NCBI GenBank assembly: GCA_007922195.1
Contig: ML681992.1
Coordinates: 36,843,918 to 36,907,917 of the forward strand
Length of the DNA stretch: 64,000 bases
Direction of reading: 5' to 3'
Source: Podocnemis expansa
Taxonomy: Eukaryota; Chordata; Testudines; Podocnemididae
The position numbers and the translations under genes were made by a program. The notes under the pieces were generated by a model. The model saw only the letters and a program-made list of their open reading frames with translations, had not been told where the DNA came from and made no database searches. Below, piece by piece: positions 12,990-23,200 of the stretch. The stretch's first letter is position 1. Every line of letters begins with the position of its first letter.

Positions 12990-13870
12990 AAGGGACTTCA
13001 CTAAACTGGGTGACTGGGCAACAAAATGGCAGAGGAAATTCAATGTTGATAAATACAAAGCAATGCACATTAGAAAAAATAATCTTAATTACACATACAA
13101 AATGATGTTTCTAAATTAGATGTTGGCATGCAAGTAAGAGATCTTGCAGGTATCTTGGATAGTTCTCTGAACATCTGTTCCATGTACAGCAGCAGTCCAA
13201 AAAGCTAACAGAATGTTAGAAATCATTAGAAAAGGAATAGATAAGGCAGAAAATATCATATTGCCAGTATATAAATTCATACTATGACCATGTCTTGAAT
13301 ACTGAGTGAAATGCTGGTCGCTCCATCTTAAAAATGGCATATTAGAACTGGAAAAGGTACAGAGAAGGAAAACAAAAGTAATTAGAGCTATGAGATACAT
13401 TCCGTTTGAACAAAGATTAAGAAGACAGGGACTGTTCATCTTGGAAAAGAGACAACTGAAAGAAGGACATGATAGAGTTCTATAAAATAATGAATGTTCT
13501 GGAGAAAGCGAATAAGGAAGCTTTATCTGCTCCACAAAATATGAAGATCTAGGAGTCATCTGATGAAATTAATAGGCAGAAGGAAGTACTTCTTCACATG
13601 ATTGTCAGCTTATGGAACTCAATGGATGCTGGGGTGGCCAAAAGCATAACTAAGAAAAAAATAGATGGAGAATGGGTCTATCCAGGACTATTAGCCAAGA
13701 TGGCCAGGGATGTCTCTAAACCTCCAACTGCCAGAAACTGGAACTGGATGGTCGCAAATGGATCACTTCATATTGTTTTCTTCATTCTTTCCGAAATAGC
13801 TGGCCACTGTCAGAAAATCACATCCTGCTCTAGATGGACCATAGGTCTGAACAAGTATGGATGTTTTAAG
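12990..13870 (+). mobile_element. Older CR1-family LINE fragment
   Basis: Conceptual translation, with many stops and frameshifts, gives CR1 ORF2 blocks in the right order: an NMLINTKQC-like stretch near 13040, VQKANRMLEIIRKG near 13195, a PCLEY-like block near 13285, LELEKVQRRKTKVIRAM near 13345 and LRRQGLFILEKRQ near 13420. The 3' UTR ends at 13830-13866 with TCTAGATGGACCATAGGTCT, a common end of another CR1 lineage. It is far more eroded than the copies at 15 and 55 kb and resembles the copy at 43.0-44.4 kb. Confidence 0.8.
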
Positions 13871-14296
13871 CTTGTATTTAACTGAAGTTACTGAGGGTAA
13901 AGGCTTAAAGCTTCCTCCAGTTGTAAGTTACACTATGGAGATACCATCTGCAGGTCAGATGACCCTCAGAGCATGTTTTCTTTTTGCATGGATAAGTCCA
14001 GCTTCTCTCAGGTAAGGTAGAAATTTAGATTTTTTCTGTTTCTCAACACTTGTCTACAGTGGGGGTGGTATTATAATTTGATTTTGAGCTATCAAATTAC
14101 AGAAGGCAAAGGCAAGTGATCATAGCAACTGGTTTGCTTTGGGTCTCACATCCCTACTTTACTTTCTGAAATGCATTGTGATGTAAAAAATAGATGCAGG
14201 GGCTTGTGGGGAGGCCGGCATCCTCTGCTCACGTCCCCTTCCCTCTTCTCTAAGGGGGAAAAAAAGCAAGAAAAGCTTGCCTTGCTGTTTCTCTGC
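13871..14296. other. No recognised feature
   Basis: Mixed-composition sequence between the old CR1 and the hAT MITE. Nothing supportable. Confidence 0.4.
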
Positions 14297-14304
14297 CACA
14301 GGCA

Positions 14305-14474
14305 CAGAGGTGTAGCGAGGGTGTCTGGTACCCACTAGCACCTGGGAGCCAAGCCCACATTTGTGCTCCCTCAGGCACTCCATCACACCACACACTTAAC
14401 AATTCCCCTGCAGCTCGGCACCCAAGAGCTTCTGCCCCCCAATGCTTCCCCCACTGTTCCCCGCTATGTCACTG
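14305..14474. mobile_element. Short hAT MITE (170 bp) with perfect 8-bp target duplication
   Basis: The left end CAGAGGTGTAGCGAGGG and the reverse complement of the right end, CAGTGACATAGCGGGG, are imperfect terminal inverted repeats sharing CAG and TAGCG. The flanking octamers CACAGGCA at 14297-14304 and 14475-14482 are identical. Identical 8-bp flanks with CAG...CTG ends are diagnostic of hAT transposition. At 170 bp it cannot code for a transposase. Confidence 0.88.
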
Positions 14475-14482
14475 CACAGGCA

Positions 14483-15102
14483 CAACAGAGATGCATGATG
14501 TTCCATGCAGAAAGAGGACTTAACTGTAAACTTCCTGGGGGTGCAGGCAGGGGAGGAGCTATGTTGCTATGGTAAAATAGACTGGAGAAAACAGTAGAGC
14601 TATTCTCTGCCTACATGGACCTAAATTAGAATTGTAGACTTTGATTTCAGTGGTATGACACTTGCAGGGATGGTATTAGCAGGTTTAATTACAGTTCCTT
14701 TCCTTTTCCTTTCTTTTTAATATACTGCTCTGAGAGTGGACAGAGGCTGCAGAAGGTCAAGATAAGCAGCATTATGTTGAACTTCACTTTCACTGTAGAC
14801 AAAGGCATAGTCTCCATTCAGGAAAGAAATAATCATAAAGTTTGAAGAAAATTGGCATAGAAACACAGAATTTCTTCCCCCAAGCTTCACTTAGGGAAGG
14901 ACAGGGCTCCAACAAGGAGTCAGTTTTAGGTCCCTGTTGGTCTTGGTGCCACTATGGTTTTCTTGATTCTTCTTTATTGGGTTTCACCACAATTGAACTG
15001 AAAATCAGGAATAAAAGAAGTCTTTCTAGTGCTTTCTGTTTTGAACCAGCTTCATGGCTTTCCTCATCTTTAAATGATTTTGTGCTATGTCTATGTCTTA
15101 AC
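14483..15102. other. Unassigned flank upstream of a CR1 copy
   Basis: The open frame reading into the CR1 begins at 14842, but its first 80 or so residues have no retroelement similarity. They are flank read through by chance. No other feature seen. Confidence 0.45.
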
Positions 15103-17482
15103 AGTGTCTCCCCAAGGCCTCCTTTATTTTTAGAGAGTGTTGGGGACAACTTTCTAGTACAAATGCTAGAGGAACCAACTAGGGACCTTGCACTGCTCGA
15201 CCTGCTGCTCACAAACAGGGAAGAATTGATCAGGGACATAGAGGTAAATGGCAAGCTAGGCAGTAGTGACCATGACATGGTTGAGTTCAGGATCCTGATT
15301 AAAGGAAGGAAGGAAAGAAGCAAAACACAAACCCTGGACTTCAAAAAAGCAGATTTTGGCTCCCACAGGGAACTGATGGGCAGGATCTCTTGGGAAGCTA
15401 ATCTGAAGGGGAAAGGAGTCCAAGAGAGTTGGTTATATTTTAAAGAAACCCAGCTAAGGGAACAGGAAGTTGCCATTCCAATTAGGAGAAAGAACAAACA
15501 TGTGAGGCAGCCAGAATGGCTTAGCAGGGAACTCTGCTCTGAGCTTAAACATAAAAAGGAAGCTTACAGGAAGTGGAAGGTTGGTCAGATGACCAAGGAG
15601 GCATATAAAGATATTGCTCGGAACTGCAGGGATAAAATCAGAAAAGCCAAAGGACAAATGGAGTTGCGGCTAGCGAGGGATGTAAAGCATAACAAGAAGG
15701 GGTTCTACAAATATGTTAATAACAAGAAGAGGATCAGGGGTGCTGTAGGTCCCTTGCTGAATGGGGCAGGCATCCTCGTGACAGAGGATGAGGAAAAAGC
15801 TGAAGGGTTCAATGCATTTTTTCCTTCAGTTTTCACAGGCAGGGTCAGCTCCCAGCCCACTACCATGGGTGTGGCAGATGGGAGGGAAGAAGACAGGCCC
15901 TTGGTGACGGAAGGTCAGGTTAGGGACTGCTTAAAGAAGCTGGATGTGCACAAGTCCATGGGGCAGGACAAACTGCATCCAAGAGTGCTAAGGGAATTGG
16001 CCGATGAGATAGCAGCACCGCTGGCCATTATCTTTCAAAACTCATGCAGGACGGGGGAGATGCCAGAGGATTAGAAAAAAGCAAATGTGGTGTCTATATT
16101 CAAGAAAGGGAAAAAGGAGGATCCGGGGAATTACAGACCAGTCAGCCTCACCTCAATCCCTGGAAAAATTATGGAGCAGATTCTCAAAGAATCCATCCTC
16201 AAACACTTAGAGGAAAATAAAGTGATCAGGAACAGTCAGCATGGATTTACCAAGGGTAAATCATGCCTGACCAATCTCATCTCCTTCGGTGATCAGATGA
16301 CTGGTTTTCTGGATGCAGGAAGAACCGTTGATGTGATATACCTTGATTTTAGCAAGGCTTTTGATACAGTTTCCCACAGCATTCTCACTGGCAAATTAAG
16401 GAAGTATGGGTTGGATAGGTGGACTATAAGGTCAATAGAAAACTGGCTAGATCAACAGTTTCAGCGTGTAGGAATCGATGGTTCCATGTCTAGCTGGCAA
16501 CCAGTAACGAGTGGTGTGTCCCAGGGGTCGGTCCTGGGGCTGGTTCTGTTCAACATTTTCATCAATGATCTGGATGATGGAATAGACTGCACTCTCAGTA
16601 AGTTTGCGGGTGACATCAAGCTGGGGGGAACAGTAGACACGTTGGAGGGCAAGGACAGGATTCAGGGAGACCTAGATAAATTGGAACAGTGGGCCAATAG
16701 AAATCTTATGAGGTTCAATAAGGACAAGTGTAAATCCTGCATGTGGGATGAAAAAACTCCATGCACTGCTACAGGCTGGGAAACATTCAGTTAAGTAGCA
16801 GCAGTGTAGAAAAGGACCTGGGGGTCATGGTGGATGGGAAGCTAGATATGAGTCAGCAGTGTGCTCTTGCTGCCAGAAAGGCCAATGGCATACTGGGCTG
16901 CATCAAAAGAAGTATTACCAGCAGATCAAGGGATGTGATCATTCCCCTCTATTCTGCACTGGTGAGGCCACATCTTGAATACTGTGTTCAGTTTTGGGCT
17001 CCCCACTACAAAAAGGACAGGGACATGCTAGAGAGAGTGCAGCGGAGGGCAACCAAAATGATTAAAGGGCTGGAGCACAAGCCCTATGAGGAAAGACTGA
17101 AAGCATTAGGCTTATTTAGTCTGCAGAAGAGAAGATTGAGGAGGGATTTGATAGCAACCTTCAACTACTTGAAGGGATGCTCTAAGGAAGATGGAGCTCG
17201 ACTGTTCTCGGTAATAACAGAGGACAGAACGAGGACCAATGGTCTCAAGTTGTAGTTAGGGAGGTCGAGGCTGGATATTAGAAAAAACTTTTTTACTAGG
17301 AGAGTGGTGAAGCCTTGGAATGAGCTGCCAAGGGAGGTGGTGAAATCTCCATCTTTGGAGGTGTTTAAGGCCCGGCTGGACAAAACCATGACTGGGATGT
17401 TTTAATGGGAGTGGTCCTGCCTCTGGCAGGGGGTTGGACTAGATGACCTGTGAGGTCCCTTCCAACCCTATGATTCTATGAT
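15103..17482 (+). mobile_element. CR1 LINE, 5'-truncated, about 2.4 kb
   Basis: Covers the end of the endonuclease domain through the reverse transcriptase, C-terminal region and 3' UTR. The 3' end reads GGGGGTTGGACTAGATGACC, then CCCTATGATTCTATGATTTC, the CR1 terminus. The left boundary near 15103 is placed where translation begins to resemble CR1 (FLESVGDNFLVQMLEEPTRD). 5' truncation is usual for LINEs made by target-primed reverse transcription. This copy, the one at 1-452 and the minus-strand one at 62.6-64 kb belong to the same lineage. No target duplication could be identified. Confidence 0.95.
15106..17399 (+). pseudogene. CR1 ORF2 (endonuclease end, reverse transcriptase), broken
   Basis: Domains in order: the endonuclease C-terminus with LLDLLLTNREELI and SSDHDMVEF (about 15190-15300); a linker; then the reverse transcriptase with [13 protein letters not shown] (16129-16167), [27 protein letters not shown] (16336-16374) and [15 protein letters not shown]. 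The catalytic box normally read as FADD is FAGD at 16603-16614, losing the first Asp. An in-frame TAG at 16072-16074 stands at a Trp codon. A frameshift lies between about 16740 and 16761, and another TAG at 17253-17255 replaces Gln. It therefore cannot encode an active enzyme. The family copies its own RNA into DNA at a nicked chromosomal target. Confidence 0.93.
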
Positions 17483-17776
17483 TTCTATCTCCTTGAACTT
17501 CATTATGTATCTTTTCCTAATCTATTCTTGACATATGTCCAAACCATCACAAAATCTTTCTTGATTTTTTTCTGTAACAGTGTCATCTCTTTTGCCTTGG
17601 CCACTTTCTTATCACTTCATTTTTTATTATCCTTAGTCTTGAAATCTGTGTCCCTCCTCAACCAGTTCATTTCTGCAGTCAGTATATTGTGTGCATCAGC
17701 TTTCCTTATACTCCCACTGTGAGTTGAGGGCATTCAGACTTACAACACCTGATAATGGTCCTATCCCTTTGTTCCA
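17483..17776. other. No recognised feature
   Basis: Pyrimidine-rich AT-leaning sequence between CR1 and MITE. A 64-codon open frame at 17528 is hydrophobic but has no supporting evidence. Confidence 0.4.
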
Positions 17777-17779
17777 CTC

Positions 17780-18192
17780 GGGTGTGTCTACACATCTCTT
17801 TTATTTCGAAATAACACTGGTTATTTCAAAATAAAAGAGATTAGGTCCACACAACGTTCTCTTATTTTGAAATGACAGGATCCATCATTTCAAAATAAGC
17901 TTAAACCCCATTCATTTTGAAATGGGTGTTATTTTGAAACGGTTATTTTGAAATAAGACCATTTGGACATGTTGTTTTGAAACAACACCATTGTTTTAAA
18001 ACAAGTGTTTCAAAACAACATGTCCAAATGGCCTTATTTCAAAATAATAGCCATTTCAATAGCAGGCTTTCCCTTAATTTGAATTAGCATTTTCTTAATT
18101 CGAATTCAGTTATTTCGAAATAAGGACTTTATTTTGAAATAACTCATTTTGAAATACTTTTTTCGAAATAACAATGTGTGTGTAGACATAGC
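17780..18192. mobile_element. Foldback MITE, PIF/Harbinger-like, short AT-only form (413 bp)
   Basis: Ends GGGTGTGTCTACAC and GTGTAGACATAGC are inverted. The flanks read CTC at 17777-17779 and CTC at 18193-18195, if the last C is assigned to the flank. The interior is almost entirely imperfect palindromes of TTATTTCGAAATAA, TTGTTTTGAAACAAC and related units, so the whole element could fold on itself. It lacks the GC-rich core of the longer copies. Confidence 0.78.
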
Positions 18193-18195
18193 CTC

Positions 18196-18820
18196 TTGGC
18201 TTCTATTATCAGAGCCAGATAGTGATGGTGCTATGTGGGCTTAGCTACATTGGGTCTGCTTCTGCTACTGGCTCTCCCAGCTGAGCAGATCCAGCTACTT
18301 AATGGTTGAAAATAGTGCAATGGGGCCAACATGCAAGAGTAAATCTGCCTCACTGTTTTCAAAATTATGAACTTTTGAAGAACTTTTGACGCTTATTAAA
18401 ATGGCAGTTTTAATATGTATGCAACCCATTTCACCTGGAATGAATTACCGGGGCCACAATAGGGCCTTTTGAGTTAAGAATGCCTGTGATCACCTCCTAA
18501 AAGCAATAGTTTTTGTTAATGCTTCCTCACTTAAGGATGCCTCACTAACGGGTTCACTGGCATGCTGGCAGTGCAGGACCACAATATTTATTTAATATGA
18601 ATAGTAATATAGAGAGGCTAGGCTATGGGGCTGAATAAAAGTAGTAGTAGAAAACTTACACTTGAGTCTACATTAGTATAAAACCAATGAGGAATTTCAC
18701 TGACACCAATCACTCCTGATTATCATGGAGTAAATGAGAGACGAATCAGGCACCTCGATATTTGGAATGTCTTTTGATGTTTGAATGCTTTATTTATCAG
18801 CTAGAAGCTTCACAAGTGAC
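18196..18820. other. No recognised feature
   Basis: AT-leaning sequence. No gene and no clearly bounded repeat. Confidence 0.4.
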
Positions 18821-19930
18821 GGTAAAAACAATAAGACTCCTGTGGCACCTTATAGACTAAGGGAATGTCCACACAGGGCTTTTATTTCAAAACAACACTG
18901 GTTGTTTCGAAATGAAAGTCCCTATGTCCAAACGACGTTTTCTTGTTTCGAAAGGAGGGAGCTCCTCATTTCGAAACAAGAGCCCTCCTTTTGAAACAGC
19001 TTTAAACCCACTTTGCTGTCGAAAGAAGGGTTATTTCGAAACCAGTGGTTTTGAAATAAGCCATTTGGACATGTTATTTCAAAACAACCCTTGTTTCAAA
19101 ATAACAAGGACCTTCCTTCCAGAGTGCATAGCACCCTGGGGGGAAGGTTCCACCCCCCTCAGCACCGTGGCCAGGGATCAGCACCCTGGCCAGGGTGCTG
19201 ACTGGGGCACAGGGGGTTAGAGAGTGCCCCACCTGGCTTCCCCTTGCTGGGACCGGGAGGGGCAGGAGACTTACCCCCCTTTCCCCCCCACCCCCGGCAA
19301 GAGGAAGGGGGGTAAGCCAGCTGGGGCTGCCCCCAAGCCTGGGTCGCCCTGCACCTGGGGCTTCCTCTGCCCCCTCCGTGCCCTCCCCGTGCGGCCCCTG
19401 GAAGCCCCCCCACGCCAGGCAGGAGCCATGGGGGGGCGGAGAAAGCCTCCTGCACCAGAGAAAGCCCCCTGCACCGGGCAGAAGCCGTGCCAGGGGGACA
19501 GAGGAAGCCCCCCATGCCGGAGGAAGCCCCCCCTGTGCCTGGCAGGAGCCACGCAGTGGGGGGTTGGAGGAAGCGACCCCCGCACCTGGCAGGGGCCGCA
19601 TGGGAAGCCCCCCTGCCGGGGGCCAGACCCATGGGAGGGGCAGGGGGAGCCTCCCCGCCCCCTGCAGAGGCAGCAGGGGGCAGGGGGAGCCGTCCTTCTC
19701 CCCTGGCCACTACAGGGCCTCCCTCCCCCCTCCCTCTCCTATTTCGAAATAGCATGTCACACTTGACATGCTAGTTCGATTCCCTCCTTTTCCCTTATTT
19801 TGAAAATACTTTTTTGTTATTTTGAAATAAGGTGTTTTGAAACAAGCACTTGTGTGTGAACATAGCTTAACAGATTTCTTCGGGCATAAGCTTACATGAG
19901 TTCCAACCCACTTTGTCAGATTTCCCTCTG
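18821..19930 (-). mobile_element. Penelope-like element tail, split by a MITE
   Basis: The two halves, 18821-18860 (AGACTCCTGTGGCACC, TAGACTAA) and 19868-19930 (CAGATTTCTTCGGGCATAAG, CTTACATGAG), join into the PLE 3' tail seen elsewhere here (GGCACTTTTTAAAGACTAACA...CATGAGCTTTC). The interruption is exactly one foldback MITE with a TAA duplication. On the minus strand the second half gives a decayed hammerhead-like order: CTGACAAAG, a stem built on GTGGGTT/AACTCAT, GTAA and GCTTATGC. Confidence 0.78.
18861..19867. mobile_element. Foldback MITE with GC-rich core, inserted in a PLE tail (1007 bp)
   Basis: Ends GGGAATGTCCACAC and GTGTGTGAACATAGCT, flanked by TAA at 18858-18860 and 19868-19870. 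Removing the element and one TAA restores the PLE sequence GACTAACAG, which fixes the boundaries. Arms carry TTTCGAAAT palindromes. The GC-rich core spans about 19107-19740 with GGCCAGGGTGCTGA at about 19188, followed by the hairpin CGAAATAGCATGTC/GACATGCTAGTTCGA (19744-19780). Long overlapping open frames on both strands are compositional. Confidence 0.85.
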
Positions 19931-21319
19931 GAAATTTCTACCATACACGTGATAGTATGTTTAATATCTTATGGATGTTCTTTGCCTTGTATTCCAGCTT
20001 AATTTTTTCATATATTCTATAAAATAGGGAAATGATTCGCATCTAATCTCACAAAGGTTTTGAAAGCCAATCCGTGCCCTGTCTGCACAGAAGCAGTTCA
20101 GAGAAGTGTGGCTGTCTGTCATGTAGGCACAGGGGAGGGCAGGAAGTGAGTACAAAGAAATGATTGTTTCCTTCTAATGCTTTCAAGCTTCAAGTGCCCA
20201 CATCATCCAGGTTTCCTACTTCTGCATTCAAGTCGGCCTTTTAGCAAATAGTTGGTTTTGTAGGAAAAGATGTCTGCTCACAACACACATCCTAATTGTC
20301 TCTCATTTTCAATGCATTTAACACCCAAGCAGACCTTGTGTTCTCACTTTTAATCGTGTAAGTCATTAATGCAGAAATTATGAGTCAGGAAAATGAGGCT
20401 GTAAATTATGTTATTTGTATTAATGAAACTAATGCCATATAATGGTAAGCTTCCTGCATTCATATATTCCTCATGTCTCTCATTGCAGAGTATTGTTTCC
20501 CATTTGACAGCTGAAAAGTTATAGTTCACAGCGAACAGTTTATTACTCTGACAGACAGTTATCATACTAAGGTCTTCCTCTGTCTCTGTTGAGATAGATA
20601 GAAACACATAATAACATGTAATAGTAAGGATGAGAAATGCTACTTGAAGGGATCCATAATGAGGAGGCGATTCAGTGAATTTGTACGTGCACTGCTGAGA
20701 TAGCATCTGAACTCTGTGTTCAGCTTTACTATAAGATGAATCTAAACAAAGAAATATTTCATCTGAATATCAGATCAAATTGAAGCAGAGCAAATGCTGA
20801 AACAGCTGTAGGAAGTGACAGACACTTCATTTGTTTAACAACAGACTGACCAAGATATTGGGGAGTATAACATAGGAAGCAGTTGTACATTGGCACAGCA
20901 TTGGACTAGTCAACCTACTTGGCATCAACAATGATTAATTTCACTGTTATACACTCTGGTCCCTGTGAATTTGAGAGATGAACAATGAGAGAGCGTGAGG
21001 GACAGAGAGATGTTGTCCATTCATCTGAATACAGGAGCTGGATCTACAAACTCCAGAGTTCTTGTTGCAGCTTTGATTACTCTATGGCTTATGCAAGTTA
21101 TTAATGTTTTAACGTCTCCATCTGGAAACAGGAGTTTGCAAGACTAATCTGAATCACAAAGATGCTTGATAGATGAACAAATTTGTGTGCAGAATGTTTT
21201 AGTGAGAAGGGCTGTTTATTATTATGGTTTGTGTGTGAATCTGAGCCTTCACTGAGACAGCAAAATATTTTCAAAAAAAAATCATACTTTCACTTTACTG
21301 ACTCAGTTTTGTTATACTG
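19931..21319. other. No recognised feature
   Basis: AT-rich. The longest open frame (minus strand, 20350-20706) shows no recognisable domain and no support beyond its length. Confidence 0.45.
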
Positions 21320-21356
21320 ATGCTTCACAAAGACATTTACCTGCTCATCTACTAAT

Positions 21357-21668
21357 GTGGTCTATGCCATCATGTGCAAGAAATGCCCCAACACCTTACA
21401 TATTGGACAAACAGGAAGATCGCTGCGTAAGAGGCTGAAAGAGCACAGAGCTGATATCAGAAATCAAAGAACAAAGAAACCAGTTGCTGAGCACTTGCAT
21501 CTTCCTAATCACTCGATGACTGATTTGTTAACGACTGTCCTTAGAGATGTAGCTGGGACATCAAGACTTCAAAGAGAAACAGCTGAACTCGAATTAATAT
21601 GCAAGCTAAATTCTGTGAAAGCAGGATTTAATCGAGACTATGGGTTCTTTTCACATTACAATAGGTAA
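21357..21668 (+). pseudogene. PLE GIY-YIG-type endonuclease domain, truncated
   Basis: A 103-residue open frame, the C-terminal end of a Penelope-like polyprotein. VYAIMCKKC holds the first half of a GIY-YIG fold (Y-A-I in place of G-I-Y). LHIGQTGRSLRKRLKEH holds the second half: the YIG position reads HIG, and the Arg and His of the conserved RLKEH helix are kept. It ends with LQRETAELELICKLNSVK. In PLEs this domain nicks DNA to prime reverse transcription. The upstream reverse transcriptase is absent and the opening Met is only an internal codon, so the product would be non-functional. A free-standing host GIY-YIG gene is unlikely because PLE tail sequence follows. Confidence 0.85.
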
Positions 21669-21804
21669 TTTGACTTCAGGCTTCCCATGGTTTGAACCTG
21701 AAAACTGCTCTGATTTGCTGTTACTGTAGGACCTGATCCTATGTTTTACACCCCCTTGCATTTAGTTTCATTCCTTTCTGTAAGTTCACCCATTTTCGAA
21801 GCAT

Positions 21805-21841
21805 CTGAGGAAGTGGGATCTTCTCCCATGAAAGCTCATGC
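21805..21841 (+). ncRNA. Hammerhead-ribozyme-like motif in PLE 3' region (decayed)
   Basis: CTGAGGA (21805-21811) fits the hammerhead core CUGANGA. It is followed by stem II GTGGGA (21813-21818), loop TCTTC and TCCCAT (21824-21829), then GAAA (21830-21833), then a minimal stem III GC-TCAT-GC (21834-21841). This is the element order of a hammerhead, and hammerhead motifs are known in PLEs. The cleavage-site UH after stem III reads AA here, so this copy is probably inactive. Stem I was not verified. Confidence 0.5.
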
Positions 21842-21930
21842 AAAAAATAAATGTGTTGGTCTTAAAGAGCCACACAACTCCTTTTTGTTTTTTTACTGGA
21901 CTAGACTAACACGGCTATCCCTTTTGAAAT

Positions 21931-22287
21931 TGACAAGATTACTAATGTGCCTTTGTGAAAATGATTTTTATAACTATAAAAACTCTCCTTTGCACTAAAT
22001 GTGCTGACGCAAACCATGCTCATTTCATAGTGCTCCCACAGACCAGCTTTTACTACTCTTTATATGTAATTGGGATGGGCACGTTAGCTTTGAGCTAAGC
22101 AATAAAAAATGTTCTAAATATTCATGATATAGTCATTTGGAATCACTATACAATTCTTTTACCAGAGGAATTTTCTGCTAGTCACTGGACTCTGGGGAAT
22201 TCATTGTTATGCTCTCTCTGACTGCTTTGCATCATTAAAGCAGTGCAAAGCAGAGCAAATGTTTCACTTAAGGGACAAACAAGGGGA
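21931..22287. other. No recognised feature
   Basis: AT-rich flank between the PLE and the inverted repeat. Nothing supportable. Confidence 0.4.
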
Positions 22288-22495
22288 ACCCAAATACAGC
22301 CAACTGAAGGGCATACCACGAATCTGGTGATATGCTCTATATTTGCTTTGCTTTAGCAGTCTAAATATCATCTTTTCCCCTTTTTTAGCATAGGGAGAAT
22401 TGGGAGTGTTTCAGGTGTTTGAGAGGGGGGAGCAAAACAAATATAGAGCATATCACCAGATTTGTGGCATGCCCTTCAGATGGCTGTATTTGGGT
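22288..22495. repeat. Inverted repeat with 58-bp arms and about 92-bp spacer
   Basis: The left arm 22288-22345 begins ACCCAAATACAGCC and ends GCTCTATATTTG. The right arm 22438-22495 is its reverse complement, beginning CAAATATAGAGC and ending GGCTGTATTTGGGT, with only a few mismatches. The spacer is unrelated to other repeats here. It could be a foldback transposon or a local inverted duplication. No terminal target duplication was found. Confidence 0.85.
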
Positions 22496-22885
22496 AACTC
22501 TGAGAAGTCTTGAGTGTCCCAATTCAATGTCACCTTTGTGTGCCCTCCTGGAAGTGTCTCCTATAAACTCATATCTTTCATGAGGCCTACCTAGCAATCT
22601 ACCATAGTTTAAAAAAAAAATCTCAAACACTGCCTTTACTTTTCCTGGCTTCCATGCGTTTGACATTTTTTTAGCTTATAGATCACTGGAGCATGACCTG
22701 TCACATTTTGTGGCCTGTGTAGTACCAGGCACATCAGCGATGATTAACATATAAATAATACCACCCTTCTCTATGCATAACTGATAAATTTCTCTAATAT
22801 AGTTTATGCAAAGAGGGTAGATTGTTGCTCCTGACCACATGCCGTTTATATTTGTCACAAGAATATACACACCGTATGCGCTTCC
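22496..22885. other. No recognised feature
   Basis: Ordinary AT-leaning sequence. No gene or repeat identified. Confidence 0.4.
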
Positions 22886-23200
22886 TTAAATCAACTTAAT
22901 AACACTACCTCTTAAGGTCGACTTAATGCTTAGTCAACCTTATTAAGTCAGCTTAAGACAACATAGCTAGGGAAAGCCCTTAAGTCAACCTAATTGTCCT
23001 CCAGGCCCCCTCCCAGAGATCTTAGCTACCCACAATACACCACTCCTCCATTGACCTAGCATCTGCCATTGCAGACACAGCCAACTTACAGAGGTTTTCA
23101 GTGTGGGTGCTCTAAGTTGACTTAACAAGGTCAACTTTAATTTGACTTGAAGTTGACCTTCCCAGGTCAACTTAACAGAGCCTCCAGAGTTGACATACTT
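22886..23200. repeat. AAGTCAACTTAA-rich repeat
   Basis: Both ends are dense in TTAAGTCAAC or its complement GTTGACTTAA, in opposite orientations, around a central block without them (about 22995-23105). The same motif fills 32275-32346. It looks like a foldback MITE related to the half element at 32.2 kb, but I could not define ends or a target duplication. Confidence 0.5.

Larger units (their letters stand above)
21320..21930 (+). mobile_element. Penelope-like element, 3' part with tail
   Basis: Contains the endonuclease end of the PLE open frame (21357-21668), an untranslated segment, a hammerhead-like motif (21805-21841) and the terminal tail AAATGTGTTGGTCTTAAAGA, CCACACAACTCC, ending CTAGACTAACACGGCTATCC at about 21923. 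The minus-strand copies at 2.5 and 61.4 kb and the folded tails at 58.3 and 59.3 kb share these blocks. The reverse transcriptase half is missing, so this copy is 5'-truncated. Confidence 0.88.

Noticed and set aside
14842..15102. N-terminal extension of the 410-codon CR1 frame
   Set aside because: The first part has no CR1 similarity. CR1 homology begins near 15103, and the upstream Met is chance read-through.
19074..19774. Open frames of 100-198 codons on both strands, proline/glycine rich
   Set aside because: Same GC-rich MITE core as above, with homologous sequence in other MITE copies. Repeat-derived, not genes.
20350..20706. 118-codon minus-strand open frame with hydrophobic stretch
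   Set aside because: AT-rich sequence readily gives Phe/Leu/Ile-rich frames. No homology, start context or codon bias supports it.
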